A DNA stretch of 64,000 bases from Parahoeflea alexandrii (GTDB lineage Bacteria > Pseudomonadota > Alphaproteobacteria > Rhizobiales > Rhizobiaceae): positions 558,001 to 622,000 of the forward strand of contig NZ_JAAAML010000003.1 of NCBI RefSeq assembly GCF_024105735.1, given 5' to 3'. Position numbers and translations under genes: made by a program. The notes beneath the pieces were generated by a model. The model made no database searches. It saw only the letters and a list, made by a program, of their open reading frames with translations, and was not told where the DNA came from. The first letter of the stretch is position 1. Every line of letters starts with the position of its first letter. Shown here piece by piece: positions 16,904 through 25,991 of this stretch.

Positions 16904-18430
16904 ATGGTGGAATCGGAAGCGCAAGGCCGGCTGCCGGGCATACATCCAGTTTCTGTCATTGATATAGGATCGAATTCGGTCCGCTTGGTGATCTACGAAG
17001 GTCTCAACCGGGCGCCATCCGTGCTGTTCAACGAGAAGGTTCTGTGCGGGCTAGGCAAGGGGCTCGTCGCCACCGGCAGGATGGACGAAAGCGGCATCGA
17101 GCGGGCTTTGGCCGCGCTCAGACGATTCCGCGCGCTCTCCGACCAGGCCCGCGCGTCGGAAATGCACGTGCTCGCCACCGCGGCGGCACGGGAAGCGGAA
17201 AACGGTGCTGCCTTCATCGATTCGGCGGAATCCATTCTTGGATGCCGGATCCGCGTCCTGACCGGTGAGGAGGAAGCCCGTTTCTCGGCTCTTGGCGTGA
17301 TCGCCGGCTACTACAAGCCCGATGGCATCGCCGGCGACCTGGGCGGCGGCTCGCTCGAACTCGTTGATGTTAAAGGCAATGTTCACTCTGGCGGGCAGAC
17401 CCTGCCACTGGGTGGCCTCCGGCTCGCCGAAATGTCCGGCAACTCGATTTCAAAGGCGCGGGCCATCGCCAAGCGGTCGCTGAAGCAATCGACTGTGCTG
17501 CCGGGCGGGGCGGGGCGGACCTTCTATGCCGTGGGTGGAACCTGGCGAAACATCGCCAAGCTGCACATGGAAATCACGGGTTACCCGCTGCACATGATGC
17601 AGGCCTATGAGATCGAGGCCAAGCCTGCGATCGAGTTTCTCGGCGAGGTGGCGGCGATGAAGCAGTCGCGGATCAGCGCCATCAAGGCGATTTCGAGAAA
17701 TCGCCGAGGCCTTTTGCCCTATGGCGCCGTGGCGCTGCAGGAGACGCTGATCGCCATGAAGGCGTCACGGGTCAGTTTCTCCGCACTCGGTGTGCGCGAG
17801 GGTTATCTCTACTCCCTTCTCGGCGCTGCGGAGGCGGCACGAGATCCGCTGCTGACGGCAGCAGGCGAACTGGCAATTCTGCGCGCCCGTTCACCCGAGC
17901 ACGCCCGCGAGCTTGCTGTCTGGACCGGCCGCATGTTCCCTGTCTTCGGTGTCGAGGAGAGCGAGGAGGATGCTCGCTACCGCCAGTCGGCCTGCCTGCT
18001 CGCCGACATTTCCTGGCGCGCGCATCCCGATTACCGCGGCCCGCAGGCGCTCAACATCATCGCCCACGGGACCTTCACCGGCATCAGCCATGCCGGCCGG
18101 GCCTATATCGCGCTGGCCAACTACTTCCGTTTCGAAGGTCTCAATGACGACGGCATGTCCTCGGAGCTTGCGGCGATCGCCGGGCCGAAATACCTCGAAT
18201 ACGCCAAGCTGCTGGGTGGCATGCTTCGGGTAGTCTATCTTTTTTCGGCTTCCATGCCGGGCATGGTGCCGCGCCTGGAATTCGTTGCCGCCGCGCCATC
18301 TGATGGTGACGTCGATATCGTGCTGAAGGTTCCGCGTGAAAGCGAGGCTCTCGTTGGTGAACGCCTGGATGGCCGTTTGCAGCAGCTTGCCAAGCTCACC
18401 GGCAAGCGTCTCGGTTTCCGGATCGGCTGA
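16904..18430 (+). CDS. ppx: Exopolyphosphatase / Ppx-GppA phosphatase
   Basis: A 508-residue member of the Ppx/GppA family, which hydrolyses polyphosphate ends and/or pppGpp. The two actin-fold phosphate-binding motifs are visible: DIGSNSVRLVIYEG near residue 22 and GDLGGGSLELVDV near residue 147; a C-terminal HD-type helical region follows (about residues 310-508). The ATG at 16904 was preferred to an in-frame TTG two codons upstream. It follows ppk and would balance polyphosphate levels. Confidence 0.95.
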   Translation: MVESEAQGRLPGIHPVSVIDIGSNSVRLVIYEGLNRAPSVLFNEKVLCGLGKGLVATGRMDESGIERALAALRRFRALSDQARASEMHVLATAAAREAENGAAFIDSAESILGCRIRVLTGEEEARFSALGVIAGYYKPDGIAGDLGGGSLELVDVKGNVHSGGQTLPLGGLRLAEMSGNSISKARAIAKRSLKQSTVLPGGAGRTFYAVGGTWRNIAKLHMEITGYPLHMMQAYEIEAKPAIEFLGEVAAMKQSRISAIKAISRNRRGLLPYGAVALQETLIAMKASRVSFSALGVREGYLYSLLGAAEAARDPLLTAAGELAILRARSPEHARELAVWTGRMFPVFGVEESEEDARYRQSACLLADISWRAHPDYRGPQALNIIAHGTFTGISHAGRAYIALANYFRFEGLNDDGMSSELAAIAGPKYLEYAKLLGGMLRVVYLFSASMPGMVPRLEFVAAAPSDGDVDIVLKVPRESEALVGERLDGRLQQLAKLTGKRLGFRIG

Positions 18431-18656
18431 CGGGCCCACAAGGTCTTGCAAGGTAAACCCCAGAACAGCAGACAAAGAAAAAGGCCGGGCGAAATTCGCA
18501 CCGACCTTCCTGACTTGCCTCAACAAACCTGCCAGTACATCCGTGGTCAGGCTGGAGGCAAATTTCCTTGTTGATCAATATATGGGGTGGATCAGATCGA
18601 TTGCAAGAGGGCACAGTGATTTTCCCGCCTGAACCGGAATAACTTTGCCATTCCGG

Positions 18657-18959
18657 TCAATCGTCGGGCTTGAAGTCCGAACTCACCGTGATCGCACTTG
18701 GACCGGTGGTAAAGGATATGTCCATCGGCGTATCGGTTTTCGAGGTCCAGCTATCGGTCTTGTAGGAATAGGTTGCTTTCAGATACACCGTGTAATCAAC
18801 GCCGAACTGGATCATGACGTCTCCGCTGAGCATCAGCGTGAAGGTCTTGCGGACGTCACCGATCTTGAATTCCTCGTTGATCACATCCTCGCTGAAGATG
18901 GTCCAGTCCTGCTGCTTCCCGGACGTGTTGTAGACAAACAGTGTGTATTTTCGTGCCAT
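18657..18959 (-). CDS. Small beta-rich protein of unknown function (island 1, distal gene)
   Basis: A 100-residue protein starting MARKYTLFVYNTSGKQQDW, with alternating hydrophobic and polar residues suggesting a beta-sandwich. It has no signal peptide, no transmembrane segment and no cysteine. GGAGG lies eight bases before the ATG at 18959. It is the second gene of a two-gene minus-strand unit after the 119-residue protein at 19046, separated by two GC-rich hairpins. I do not recognise a family with certainty; the opening is reminiscent of short proteins found near inclusion-body-type genes. An 8-base-pair inverted repeat (18633-18657) overlaps the stop codon. Confidence 0.7.
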   Translation of the reverse strand: MARKYTLFVYNTSGKQQDWTIFSEDVINEEFKIGDVRKTFTLMLSGDVMIQFGVDYTVYLKATYSYKTDSWTSKTDTPMDISFTTGPSAITVSSDFKPDD

Positions 18960-18977
18960 TGTCGGGTCCTCCGAGGC

Positions 18978-19003
18978 GCCGGCCCGCGTGGCGACGGGCC
19001 GGC
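18978..19003. repeat. Intercistronic GC-rich hairpin A
   Basis: GCCGGCCCG pairs perfectly with CGGGCCGGC across an eight-base loop. It lies between the two small genes of island 1, just upstream of the ribosome binding site of the 100-residue protein. Read on the plus strand it is followed by TTTT and could also stop transcription arriving from ppx. Confidence 0.6.
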
Positions 19004-19007
19004 TTTT

Positions 19008-19030
19008 GCCGGAGCGGGGCTGGCTCCGGC
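19008..19030. repeat. Intercistronic GC-rich hairpin B
   Basis: GCCGGAGC pairs with GCTCCGGC around a seven-base loop, 15 bases after the stop codon of the 119-residue gene on the minus strand. Together with hairpin A it may stabilise the upstream message or attenuate the downstream gene. Confidence 0.6.
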
Positions 19031-19045
19031 GGGCGATTCACGGGG

Positions 19046-19405
19046 TCAGCACTTGCCGAACGACTTGGTGATGATCACCTTGCCAAGCACGCTGATGGTG
19101 ACCGTGACGCCGGTCGGAAACGGGCCGGTGAAGCAGATGCTCAGGCAGGCTTCGGCGGCCGTGCCATTCGGGATGAAAGACGGGATCGGCAGGCAGACCG
19201 TGTTGCCGAGCACCGGCAGCTTCAGGCAGACCTTGCCGTTGTCGACAGTCACCTGGATGCATTCCGCGGCAATGTTCATGTGACCGTCATCGTTCGGATC
19301 GATCCTGCCGCCTTCCTGGTAGGTGCCGATCTCCGCATAGTAGCTGCGCGCAGCCTCGATCGCGGCGGCAACCCTGTCTTCGCTGAATTCGTGATACTTG
19401 GCCAT
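19046..19405 (-). CDS. Small cysteine-rich protein of unknown function (island 1, first gene)
   Basis: A 119-residue protein: an N-terminal helical part (EDRVAAAIEAARSYYAEIG, residues 9-27), an acidic DPNDDGHMN turn, and a hydrophobic C-terminal half with six cysteines (in ECIQV, KVCLKLP, TVCLPIP, EACLSICF and the final KC). No signal peptide is visible, which is odd for a cysteine-rich protein. The leader has an AGGGAGAAG ribosome binding site. It is transcribed away from cfa, with a 317-base gap between. I recognise no enzymatic motif; the repeated hydrophobic cysteine segments suggest a self-assembling or lipid-contacting role, as inference only. Confidence 0.72.
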   Translation of the reverse strand: MAKYHEFSEDRVAAAIEAARSYYAEIGTYQEGGRIDPNDDGHMNIAAECIQVTVDNGKVCLKLPVLGNTVCLPIPSFIPNGTAAEACLSICFTGPFPTGVTVTISVLGKVIITKSFGKC

Positions 19406-19722
19406 TTTCTTCTCCCTGGATGGTGTGATTGAAGAACCCGGCCGTCCCTCGCAGATGCTGGGCAGGCCGGTATTTTGCCTAACGAGTGCAATTCATGGCA
19501 GCAGTTTGAAGGTAATGCAACTAATAATTGATTTACCAAGTTGCAAAACGTAATGGTTGTGTTTTCTAAGGGGGCTGTAATCTTGTAACTGCCAGGTGTC
19601 GCACAGCCGGGTTGACCTGGGCATCATGCCGCGCTGTGGTGTTGCGTAGGTCGGGCGGCCGTGCGACGCCTTTGCTGACCACCAGTTGAGTTGGAACCGA
19701 TGCGGTTGATCAGACGGGAGAC
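19406..19722. other. Divergent intergenic region between island 1 and cfa
   Basis: 317 bases without a gene. The part nearest island 1 holds its ribosome binding site. An AT-rich stretch at about 19505-19580 carries the inverted repeat TGCAACT (19516-19522) and AGTTGCA (19539-19545), 23 bases centre to centre. The part nearest cfa is GC-rich and must hold its promoter; TTGACC occurs at about 19612, but no convincing -10 element was found. Confidence 0.6.
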
Positions 19723-21033
19723 GTGAGTTTGAGCGCAAACAGTCGATTGAAGAGCCTTCGAAAACTTCTTGCCCATGCCCGAGAGATTCTCCAACTGGAT
19801 ATCGGGTTCAGGCTCTGGGATGGCTCCACGGTGCCCGATGACCTCGATCCGGCCGCCTTCGCCATCCGTTTTGCCGACGAGGGCGTGATGGCGTCGCTGC
19901 TGCGTTCACCCAATCCCGAAACCCTGCTCAATCTCTGGGTATCCAGCCGGGTCGACCTGGAGAACGGCGACATGTTCGACCTGGTGGCGCGACGGCCGAA
20001 GGTTCGCACCCGCGAGATCCGCAAGCAGCTCAGCAAGTTCCAGGTGTTCAACACGGCGCGCAAATTCCTGTTCGTCGACAGGGGCGGACCATGGCCGCTC
20101 AGCGATCAACCCGACGAAAAGCCATCAGATGGCAATGCCGAAGAGAACCAGAAGAACATCGCCTATCACTACGATGTCTCCAACGCGTTCTATGAACTCT
20201 TCCTCGATGACCAGATGGTTTACACCTGCGGCTATTTCACCGATTGGAACAATGACATCCACCAGATGCAGACAGACAAGCTGGAGATGATCTGCCGCAA
20301 GCTGCGCCTCAAGGCCGGTGAGAAAATGCTCGACATCGGCTTCGGCTGGGGCTCGCTGGCGCTTTATGCGGCGAAGAATTACGGTGTGCATGTGACCGGT
20401 GTGACCCTGTCCGAACGCCAGTTGGAGTATGCCACTCAAAAGGCTGAAAAGCTCGGACTGTCCGACCGTGTGAACTTCATTCTGCTTGATTATGCCAAGG
20501 TCGAAGGAGAATTCGACAAGATATCCTCGATCGGCATGCATGAAGCCATCGGCATCGACAATTACCCGACCTATTACTCAACCATACACCGGGTGCTCAA
20601 ACCCGGCGGCATCTACCTGCACCACGCCATCACCCGGCCCGCCAAGAAGGACGCCAGAACCTTCCGGAAGAAGAACAAGGAATTCAAGCTTCTCACCAAG
20701 TACATCTTCCCCGGTGGTGAACTCGACCATATCGGCAACACCGTCACCATGCTCGAGCAGCATGGCCTCGAGGTTCATGATGTCGAGAACTGGCGGGAGC
20801 ACTATCAGCGCACCTGCCGGCTGTGGCATGACCGGTTGCTGGCCAACTACCAGGCAGCCGTCGCCGAAGTGGGCGAAGTCAAGACCAGGCTGTGGCTTGT
20901 TTATCTCGGCGGCTGTTCGATCGCATTCGAGCGCAACACCGTCAGGATCTACCAGACCGTGACCACCAGGTCCGCGCGGGGATCCGCCGGCCTGCCGCCA
21001 ACCCGGGCAGACCTCTATCGCCAAACCGACTGA
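19723..21033 (+). CDS. cfa: Cyclopropane-fatty-acyl-phospholipid synthase
   Basis: A 436-residue SAM-dependent enzyme that adds a methylene bridge to unsaturated phospholipid acyl chains. It has an N-terminal domain (residues 1-110), then the bicarbonate- and substrate-binding region (YHYDVSNAFYELFLDDQMVYTC begins near residue 147), and the Rossmann methyltransferase motif MLDIGFGWGSLALYAA near residue 202. The start is either GTG at 19723 or TTG at 19729; GGGAG is better spaced for the TTG. It converges on rnd across a palindromic repeat. Confidence 0.93.
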   Translation: MSLSANSRLKSLRKLLAHAREILQLDIGFRLWDGSTVPDDLDPAAFAIRFADEGVMASLLRSPNPETLLNLWVSSRVDLENGDMFDLVARRPKVRTREIRKQLSKFQVFNTARKFLFVDRGGPWPLSDQPDEKPSDGNAEENQKNIAYHYDVSNAFYELFLDDQMVYTCGYFTDWNNDIHQMQTDKLEMICRKLRLKAGEKMLDIGFGWGSLALYAAKNYGVHVTGVTLSERQLEYATQKAEKLGLSDRVNFILLDYAKVEGEFDKISSIGMHEAIGIDNYPTYYSTIHRVLKPGGIYLHHAITRPAKKDARTFRKKNKEFKLLTKYIFPGGELDHIGNTVTMLEQHGLEVHDVENWREHYQRTCRLWHDRLLANYQAAVAEVGEVKTRLWLVYLGGCSIAFERNTVRIYQTVTTRSARGSAGLPPTRADLYRQTD

Positions 21034-21082
21034 CGCGCCGTGGTCTTGATCAAACGCACGAAGCACGCTTTAGCACTTAAAG

Positions 21083-21137
21083 CTGCTGCATGATCTTCCA
21101 CCTTGGATAGTTTCCGATTTAGGGAATTACGCAGCAG
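21083..21137. repeat. Palindromic rhizobial intergenic repeat between cfa and rnd
   Basis: CTGCTGC (21083-21089) pairs with GCAGCAG (21131-21137), enclosing a degenerate inner inverted repeat (CCTTGGAT with GATTTAGGG). It resembles a palindrome I remember as common in rhizobial intergenic regions (CTGCTGCATG ... CTTAAATCGG / CCGATTTAAG ... GCAG). Lying between two converging genes, it could work as a bidirectional terminator. Confidence 0.6.
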
Positions 21138-21146
21138 GACGAGCAG

Positions 21147-22307
21147 CTAGAGCTCGACAGCCTCGACCTTCTTGTTGGCAAACCGCAAGGCCAGCTCGCC
21201 GCGGATCAGCTTGAGCGCCCGCTCGCCGAACAGTTCGCGGCGCCAGCCCTGGAGCGCGGGAACGTCGGCGGCATCGCCATCGACGGCGATGGCTTCCAGA
21301 TCATCCGAATTGGCGATGATCTTGGCGGCGACGTTTTCCTTTTCCACGGTCAGCTTCAACAAGACCCGTAACAGCTCGATCGAGGCCTGCGCGCCTTCTG
21401 GCGCCTGTTTCTGGCGGGGCAGGCGCGGCATCGCGTCCTTCGGCGTCTCGAGCGCCTCGTTGACGATCTCGACCAGCGTGGCGCCCTGTTGCGAGCGTTC
21501 CCAGCCGCGCGGGATGGTCCTGAGCCGCGACAGCGCTTCCGCATCCTTCGGCTGCTGCTGGGCGATCTCGTACAGCGCATCGTCCTTGATCACCCGGCCG
21601 CGCGGCACGTTGCGGGATTTCGCCTCGCGTTCGCGCCAGGCCGCCACATGCTGCAGCACGCAGAGTTCGACCGGTTTCTTGACCCGCATCTTCAGGCGCT
21701 TCCAGGCGTCTTCGGGTTCAATCTCGTAGGTCGAGCGCGATTCGAGCACGGCCATTTCGTCGGCAACCCAGTCACCGCGGTCTGCTGCTTCGAGGCGCGA
21801 GACCAGTTCGAGATAGACGTCGCGCAGATGTGTGACATCGGCCAGCGCATAATCGAGCTGCTTGTCGCTCAGCGGCCGGCGGCTCCAGTCGGTGAACCGC
21901 GAGGACTTGTCGATAGGCGCGCCGGTGATCCGCGAGACAAGCTGGTCATAGGAGATCGATTCGCCAAATCCGCACACCATCGCCGCCACCTGCGTGTCGA
22001 AGAGAGGGTGTGGAACCAGATCACCGAGCTTGACCACGATTTCGATGTCCTGGCGGGCGGCGTGGAACACCTTGATCACCGAGGCGTCCGCCATCAGCTC
22101 AAAAAACGGTTTGAGATCAATGCCTTTGGCCAGCGGGTCGACAATCCCTTCATCCTCGGGACCGGCCATCTGGATCAGGCACAGTTCGGGCCAGTAAGTG
22201 GTCTCTCGCAGGAACTCGGTGTCGACGGTGACAAAGTCGTGTTTGGCGAGGCGGGTGCAAAAGGCGGCAAGCGCCTCGGTCGTTGTAATCATGTCCATGT
22301 CTGGCAT
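21147..22307 (-). CDS. rnd: Ribonuclease D
   Basis: A 386-residue 3'-5' exoribonuclease that trims tRNA and other stable RNA precursors. The DEDD exonuclease motifs are present: VDTEFLRE near residue 28, HAARQDIEI near residue 83 and YALADVTHL near residue 152; an HRDC domain follows (about residues 205-285) and a C-terminal helical domain. The first ATG (22307) immediately follows the stop of the upstream MFS gene; ATG codons three and five residues later are alternatives. It is probably co-transcribed with that transporter. Confidence 0.93.
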   Translation of the reverse strand: MPDMDMITTTEALAAFCTRLAKHDFVTVDTEFLRETTYWPELCLIQMAGPEDEGIVDPLAKGIDLKPFFELMADASVIKVFHAARQDIEIVVKLGDLVPHPLFDTQVAAMVCGFGESISYDQLVSRITGAPIDKSSRFTDWSRRPLSDKQLDYALADVTHLRDVYLELVSRLEAADRGDWVADEMAVLESRSTYEIEPEDAWKRLKMRVKKPVELCVLQHVAAWREREAKSRNVPRGRVIKDDALYEIAQQQPKDAEALSRLRTIPRGWERSQQGATLVEIVNEALETPKDAMPRLPRQKQAPEGAQASIELLRVLLKLTVEKENVAAKIIANSDDLEAIAVDGDAADVPALQGWRRELFGERALKLIRGELALRFANKKVEAVEL

Positions 22308-23597
22308 TTAGCGGGAATTTTCCGGTTTGTCTTGTGCCGGATCGCCATTTTGGATGGCATCCTTGTCACCTGGCTCGCTGTTGGCCGACTGGGTCGCCAT
22401 CCGCGCGAACACCGGTGAGGTGCGCAACAGCGAGGCGAAGCGTCCGCGGTCCGGCTCGTCGGGCTCACCACGGACGATCCGGACGATTGTGTAGGCCACG
22501 AATGCGCCATGCATGGCACAGACATAGGTGAAGAAGGCGACCGCGCCGAACCAGTCGACCAGAACCGCCGAAAGCAGCGGACCGATGGAGGCGCCAATCG
22601 CCCAGAAGAACATCAGGCCCGAGGCAATCTGCACATACTCGCCGGCCTCGGCCTTGTCGTTGGCATGCGCCGCCGACAATGAGTAAAGCGGCAGCGTGAA
22701 GGCACCCCACAGGAAGATGCCGACGAGATTGAGCGCCAGGTTGCTGCCTGCGAACCAGACCATCGCCAGTCCGGTAAGGGTGGAGCCGGCCGTGGCCATC
22801 AGCAGCACCGACCGCCGGCTGATATTGTCGGAGAGATAGCCCAGCGGATATTGCAGCACGACACCGCCGATGATGCCCGCACTCATGAACGAGGCGATGT
22901 CGGAGACACCAAACCCTAGGCCTTCGGCGTAGAGCGGGCCGACGGAGCGGAACGAGGCGGTCGTCAGGCCCACGGTGATGGCGCCGGCGCAAGCCAGCGG
23001 CGAGACCGCGAACAGACGCTTCGGGTTGAACGAGAACGGCGCCGGCGGGGCAGGGTTGGATCGGTCGGCGAGCGAGACCGGCACGATCGACAGGATGATC
23101 AGCATGGTCATCACCGCGAAGATCTCAAAACCGCCAATGCCGAAAACCGGCAACATGTACTGCGACAGTGTCACCGCGCCGAGATCGACAAAACGGTAGA
23201 TTGCAAGTGTCCTCGCCCGGTTGTTGTTGGTCACCTGCGCGTTGATCCAACTTTCGACATTGGCAAACAGCGAGGCAAAGCAGATCCCGGTGACAAGCCG
23301 CATCAGGAACCAGAAGAAGGGATCGATGACCATGACCATGGCGAGCGAGGCACAGGCAGCGACCGCGGACATGGCTGCAAAGGCCCGGATGTGCCCGGTG
23401 CTTCTGAGCAGCCACGGTGTCACCCAGCAGCCGACGATGAAGCCGAAATAGTATCCTGCGCCGGATAGCCCGATGACCGTGGCGGAAAATCCTTCCGCCG
23501 AACCGCGCAGGGTGACCAGCGTGCCCTGCAGACCATTGCCTGCCAGCAGCACACCGGCTGTAAAAAGAAGCGGGAAAAGCGGGCGAAGCGAATGCAT
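22308..23597 (-). CDS. MFS transporter
   Basis: A 429-residue major facilitator with 12 predicted membrane helices and a hydrophilic C-terminal tail (residues 385-429). Loop motifs typical of the superfamily include GYLSDNISRRSVLL between helices 8 and 9. The two-half layout and lack of a long central loop fit the YcaD-like branch; the substrate is unknown. The ATG at 23597 was chosen because it precedes the first helix; a longer frame adds 37 hydrophilic residues lacking support. It abuts rnd with no gap and is divergent from aspS. Confidence 0.85.
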   Translation of the reverse strand: MHSLRPLFPLLFTAGVLLAGNGLQGTLVTLRGSAEGFSATVIGLSGAGYYFGFIVGCWVTPWLLRSTGHIRAFAAMSAVAACASLAMVMVIDPFFWFLMRLVTGICFASLFANVESWINAQVTNNNRARTLAIYRFVDLGAVTLSQYMLPVFGIGGFEIFAVMTMLIILSIVPVSLADRSNPAPPAPFSFNPKRLFAVSPLACAGAITVGLTTASFRSVGPLYAEGLGFGVSDIASFMSAGIIGGVVLQYPLGYLSDNISRRSVLLMATAGSTLTGLAMVWFAGSNLALNLVGIFLWGAFTLPLYSLSAAHANDKAEAGEYVQIASGLMFFWAIGASIGPLLSAVLVDWFGAVAFFTYVCAMHGAFVAYTIVRIVRGEPDEPDRGRFASLLRTSPVFARMATQSANSEPGDKDAIQNGDPAQDKPENSR

Positions 23598-23831
23598 TGC
23601 GGTCCGGACGAGAGATTGGCCTTCGCGAATCCTTACATGGAATTGTCCGGGCCGTCGCCCTGAAATCCCGCCACTCACAGCGCCGTTCACGCCCTTTCGG
23701 CTTGACAAACCGGATGCGCCATGCGCTTTTCCGCGCGATTTCGACCGCGCGCCGAAACGGGGATGGATCGCGTCTTCACTCCCGCCGATCCGCCGTTGTC
23801 AGCGCGACGCCCCAGCCTTGAGGATATCACA

Positions 23832-25619
23832 ATGCATCGCTACCGTTCCCACACCTGCGCCGCGCTTCGCAAGAGCGACACCGGGGCCAATGTCCGGCTT
23901 TCGGGCTGGGTGCACCGCGTGCGCGACCATGGCGGCGTACTGTTCATCGACCTGCGCGACCATTATGGCCTGACCCAGGTCGTTGCCGACCCGGATTCGC
24001 CCGCTTTCAAGATCGCCGAGACTGTTCGCGGCGAATGGGTGATCCGCGTTGACGGTGTTGTCAAGGAACGCATGGCCGACACCATCAACCCCAATCTCGG
24101 CACCGGCGAGATCGAGGTCTTCGCCCAGGAGATCGAGGTCCTGTCCTCGGCCAAGGAACTGCCGCTGCCGGTCTTCGGCGAGCCGGACTATCCGGAAGAC
24201 GTCCGCCTCAAGTACCGCTTCCTCGATCTGCGCCGCGAGACGCTGCACAAGAACATCGTCACCCGCACCAAGGTGATCGCCGACATGCGCAAGCGCATGA
24301 CCGAGATCGGCTTCGCAGAATACGCGACCCCGATCCTGACCGCCTCGTCGCCTGAAGGCGCGCGTGACTTCCTGGTGCCGAGCCGCATCCATCCCGGCCA
24401 GTTCTACGCCCTGCCGCAGGCGCCGCAGCAGTACAAGCAGCTGCTGATGGTCGCGGGCTTCGACCGCTATTTCCAGATCGCGCCCTGCTTCCGCGATGAA
24501 GACCCGCGCGCCGACCGTCTGCCGGGCGAATTCTACCAGCTCGACCTTGAAATGAGCTTCGTCACCCAGGAGGATGTCTGGGACACGATGGAGCCGGTGA
24601 TGCGCGGCGTGTTCGAGGAATTCGCCGAAGGCAAGCCCGTCACCCAGGAGTTCCGCCGCATTCCCTATGACGAGGCGATGCGCACCTACGGCACCGACAA
24701 GCCCGACCTGAGAAACCCGATCGAGATGCAGGCCGTCACCGAGCATTTCGCAGGCTCCGGCTTCAAGGTCTTTGCCGGCATGATCGCCAACAACCCGAAG
24801 GTCGAGGTCTGGGCAATTCCGGCCAAGACCGGTGGCTCCCGCGCCTTCTGCGACCGGATGAACTCCTGGGCGCAGGGCCAGGGGCAACCGGGTCTCGGAT
24901 ACATCTTCTGGCGCAAGGAAGGCGACAACCTTGAAGGCGCGGGTCCGATCGCCAAGAACATCGGACCGGAGCGCACCGAGGCGATCCGTGTGCAGATGGG
25001 GCTCGAGGATGGCGATGCCTGCTTTTTCGCTGCCGGTGACCCCGCCAAGTTCGCCAAGTTTGCCGGCGACGCCCGCACACGCGCCGGCGAGGAACTGAAC
25101 CTTGTCGACCAGGACCGCTTCGATCTCTGCTGGATCGTCGATTTCCCGTTCTACGAATGGGACGAGGACAACAAGAAGGTCGAGTTCGCCCACAACCCGT
25201 TCTCGATGCCGCAGGGCGGCATGGAAGCGCTCGAGACCCAGGATCCGCTGACGCTGAAGGCCTACCAGTACGATCTGGTCTGCAACGGCTTCGAGATCGC
25301 GTCGGGCTCGATCCGGAACCAGTCGCCCGAACTCATGGTCAAGGCCTTCGAGAAGGTGGGGCTCACCAAGGCCGACGTCGAGGAGCGCTTCGGCGGTCTC
25401 TACCGCGCCTTCCAGTACGGCGCACCGCCGCATGGCGGCATGGCAGCCGGTGTCGACCGGGTGATCATGCTGATCGTCGGCGCCAAGAACCTGCGCGAAG
25501 TGGCCCTGTTCCCGATGAACCAGCAGGCCCAGGATCTGTTGATGGGCGCACCGAGCCCGGCTTCGCCAGCCCAGATGCGCGAACTGTCGCTGCGCGCGCT
25601 GCCGCCGAAGGCCGACTAG
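23832..25619 (+). CDS. aspS: Aspartyl-tRNA synthetase (probably non-discriminating type)
   Basis: A 595-residue class II synthetase. It has the N-terminal OB-fold anticodon-binding domain ([15 protein letters not shown] near residue 20), motif 2 ([11 protein letters not shown] near residue 220), a bacterial GAD insert (about residues 290-420) and motif 3 ([13 protein letters not shown] near residue 537). Length matches bacterial AspRS. Alphaproteobacteria often carry a form that also charges tRNA-Asn for GatCAB; that is general knowledge, not shown here. A strong terminator follows. Confidence 0.97.
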   Translation: MHRYRSHTCAALRKSDTGANVRLSGWVHRVRDHGGVLFIDLRDHYGLTQVVADPDSPAFKIAETVRGEWVIRVDGVVKERMADTINPNLGTGEIEVFAQEIEVLSSAKELPLPVFGEPDYPEDVRLKYRFLDLRRETLHKNIVTRTKVIADMRKRMTEIGFAEYATPILTASSPEGARDFLVPSRIHPGQFYALPQAPQQYKQLLMVAGFDRYFQIAPCFRDEDPRADRLPGEFYQLDLEMSFVTQEDVWDTMEPVMRGVFEEFAEGKPVTQEFRRIPYDEAMRTYGTDKPDLRNPIEMQAVTEHFAGSGFKVFAGMIANNPKVEVWAIPAKTGGSRAFCDRMNSWAQGQGQPGLGYIFWRKEGDNLEGAGPIAKNIGPERTEAIRVQMGLEDGDACFFAAGDPAKFAKFAGDARTRAGEELNLVDQDRFDLCWIVDFPFYEWDEDNKKVEFAHNPFSMPQGGMEALETQDPLTLKAYQYDLVCNGFEIASGSIRNQSPELMVKAFEKVGLTKADVEERFGGLYRAFQYGAPPHGGMAAGVDRVIMLIVGAKNLREVALFPMNQQAQDLLMGAPSPASPAQMRELSLRALPPKAD

Positions 25620-25645
25620 GCCGCAAGCAGACTCAAATCATAAAG

Positions 25646-25683
25646 AAGCCCGGGCAAACATCTGTTTCCCGGGCTTTTTCTTT
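25646..25683 (+). terminator. Rho-independent terminator after aspS
   Basis: GCCCGGG (25648-25654) pairs with CCCGGGC (25668-25674) and is followed by TTTTTCTTT. It sits 27 bases after the aspS stop codon. Confidence 0.9.
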
Positions 25684-25711
25684 GCGGCAATGTCTTGCCG
25701 GCATGTGGTGA

Positions 25712-25867
25712 TCAGTCCTTGTCGTCTTGGGATTCCGCGGCCAGATCGAGCAGGTCTTCCTTGGCTGCGGATTTCGCAGTCTTGGTCTTTGTTGCAGGTT
25801 TTTGCGGTTTGGCTGTGGCGTTTTCCGCTGGCTTTTCAGCCGGCGGCTCTGCCCTGAAACGGATCAT
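25712..25867 (-). CDS. Small Lys/Ala/Pro-rich protein, hypothetical
   Basis: A 51-residue highly charged protein (MIRFRAEPPAEKPAENA, then alternating Lys, Ala and Thr, and an acidic end). It looks disordered and soluble. Short proteins with the MIRFR start and a Lys/Ala-rich body occur in rhizobia as far as I recall. The longer open frame upstream looks non-coding, so the ATG at 25867 was preferred; its ribosome binding site is weak. It could be spurious. Confidence 0.45.
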   Translation of the reverse strand: MIRFRAEPPAEKPAENATAKPQKPATKTKTAKSAAKEDLLDLAAESQDDKD

Positions 25868-25991
25868 CTGTTGGTCCAGTGCTGGTGTGAGGCGGGCGAA
25901 TCCGCACGCAAGGCCCGGAGCCAAATCGCTCCCGGTCCGGCGCGACACTGCGCCCGCCGAAGCTAACAAGCAACCTGATAATCCGCCGATG

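Noticed and set aside
23799-25433. 544-codon minus-strand open frame in aspS
   Set aside because: Antisense shadow of aspS without domain or ribosome binding site.
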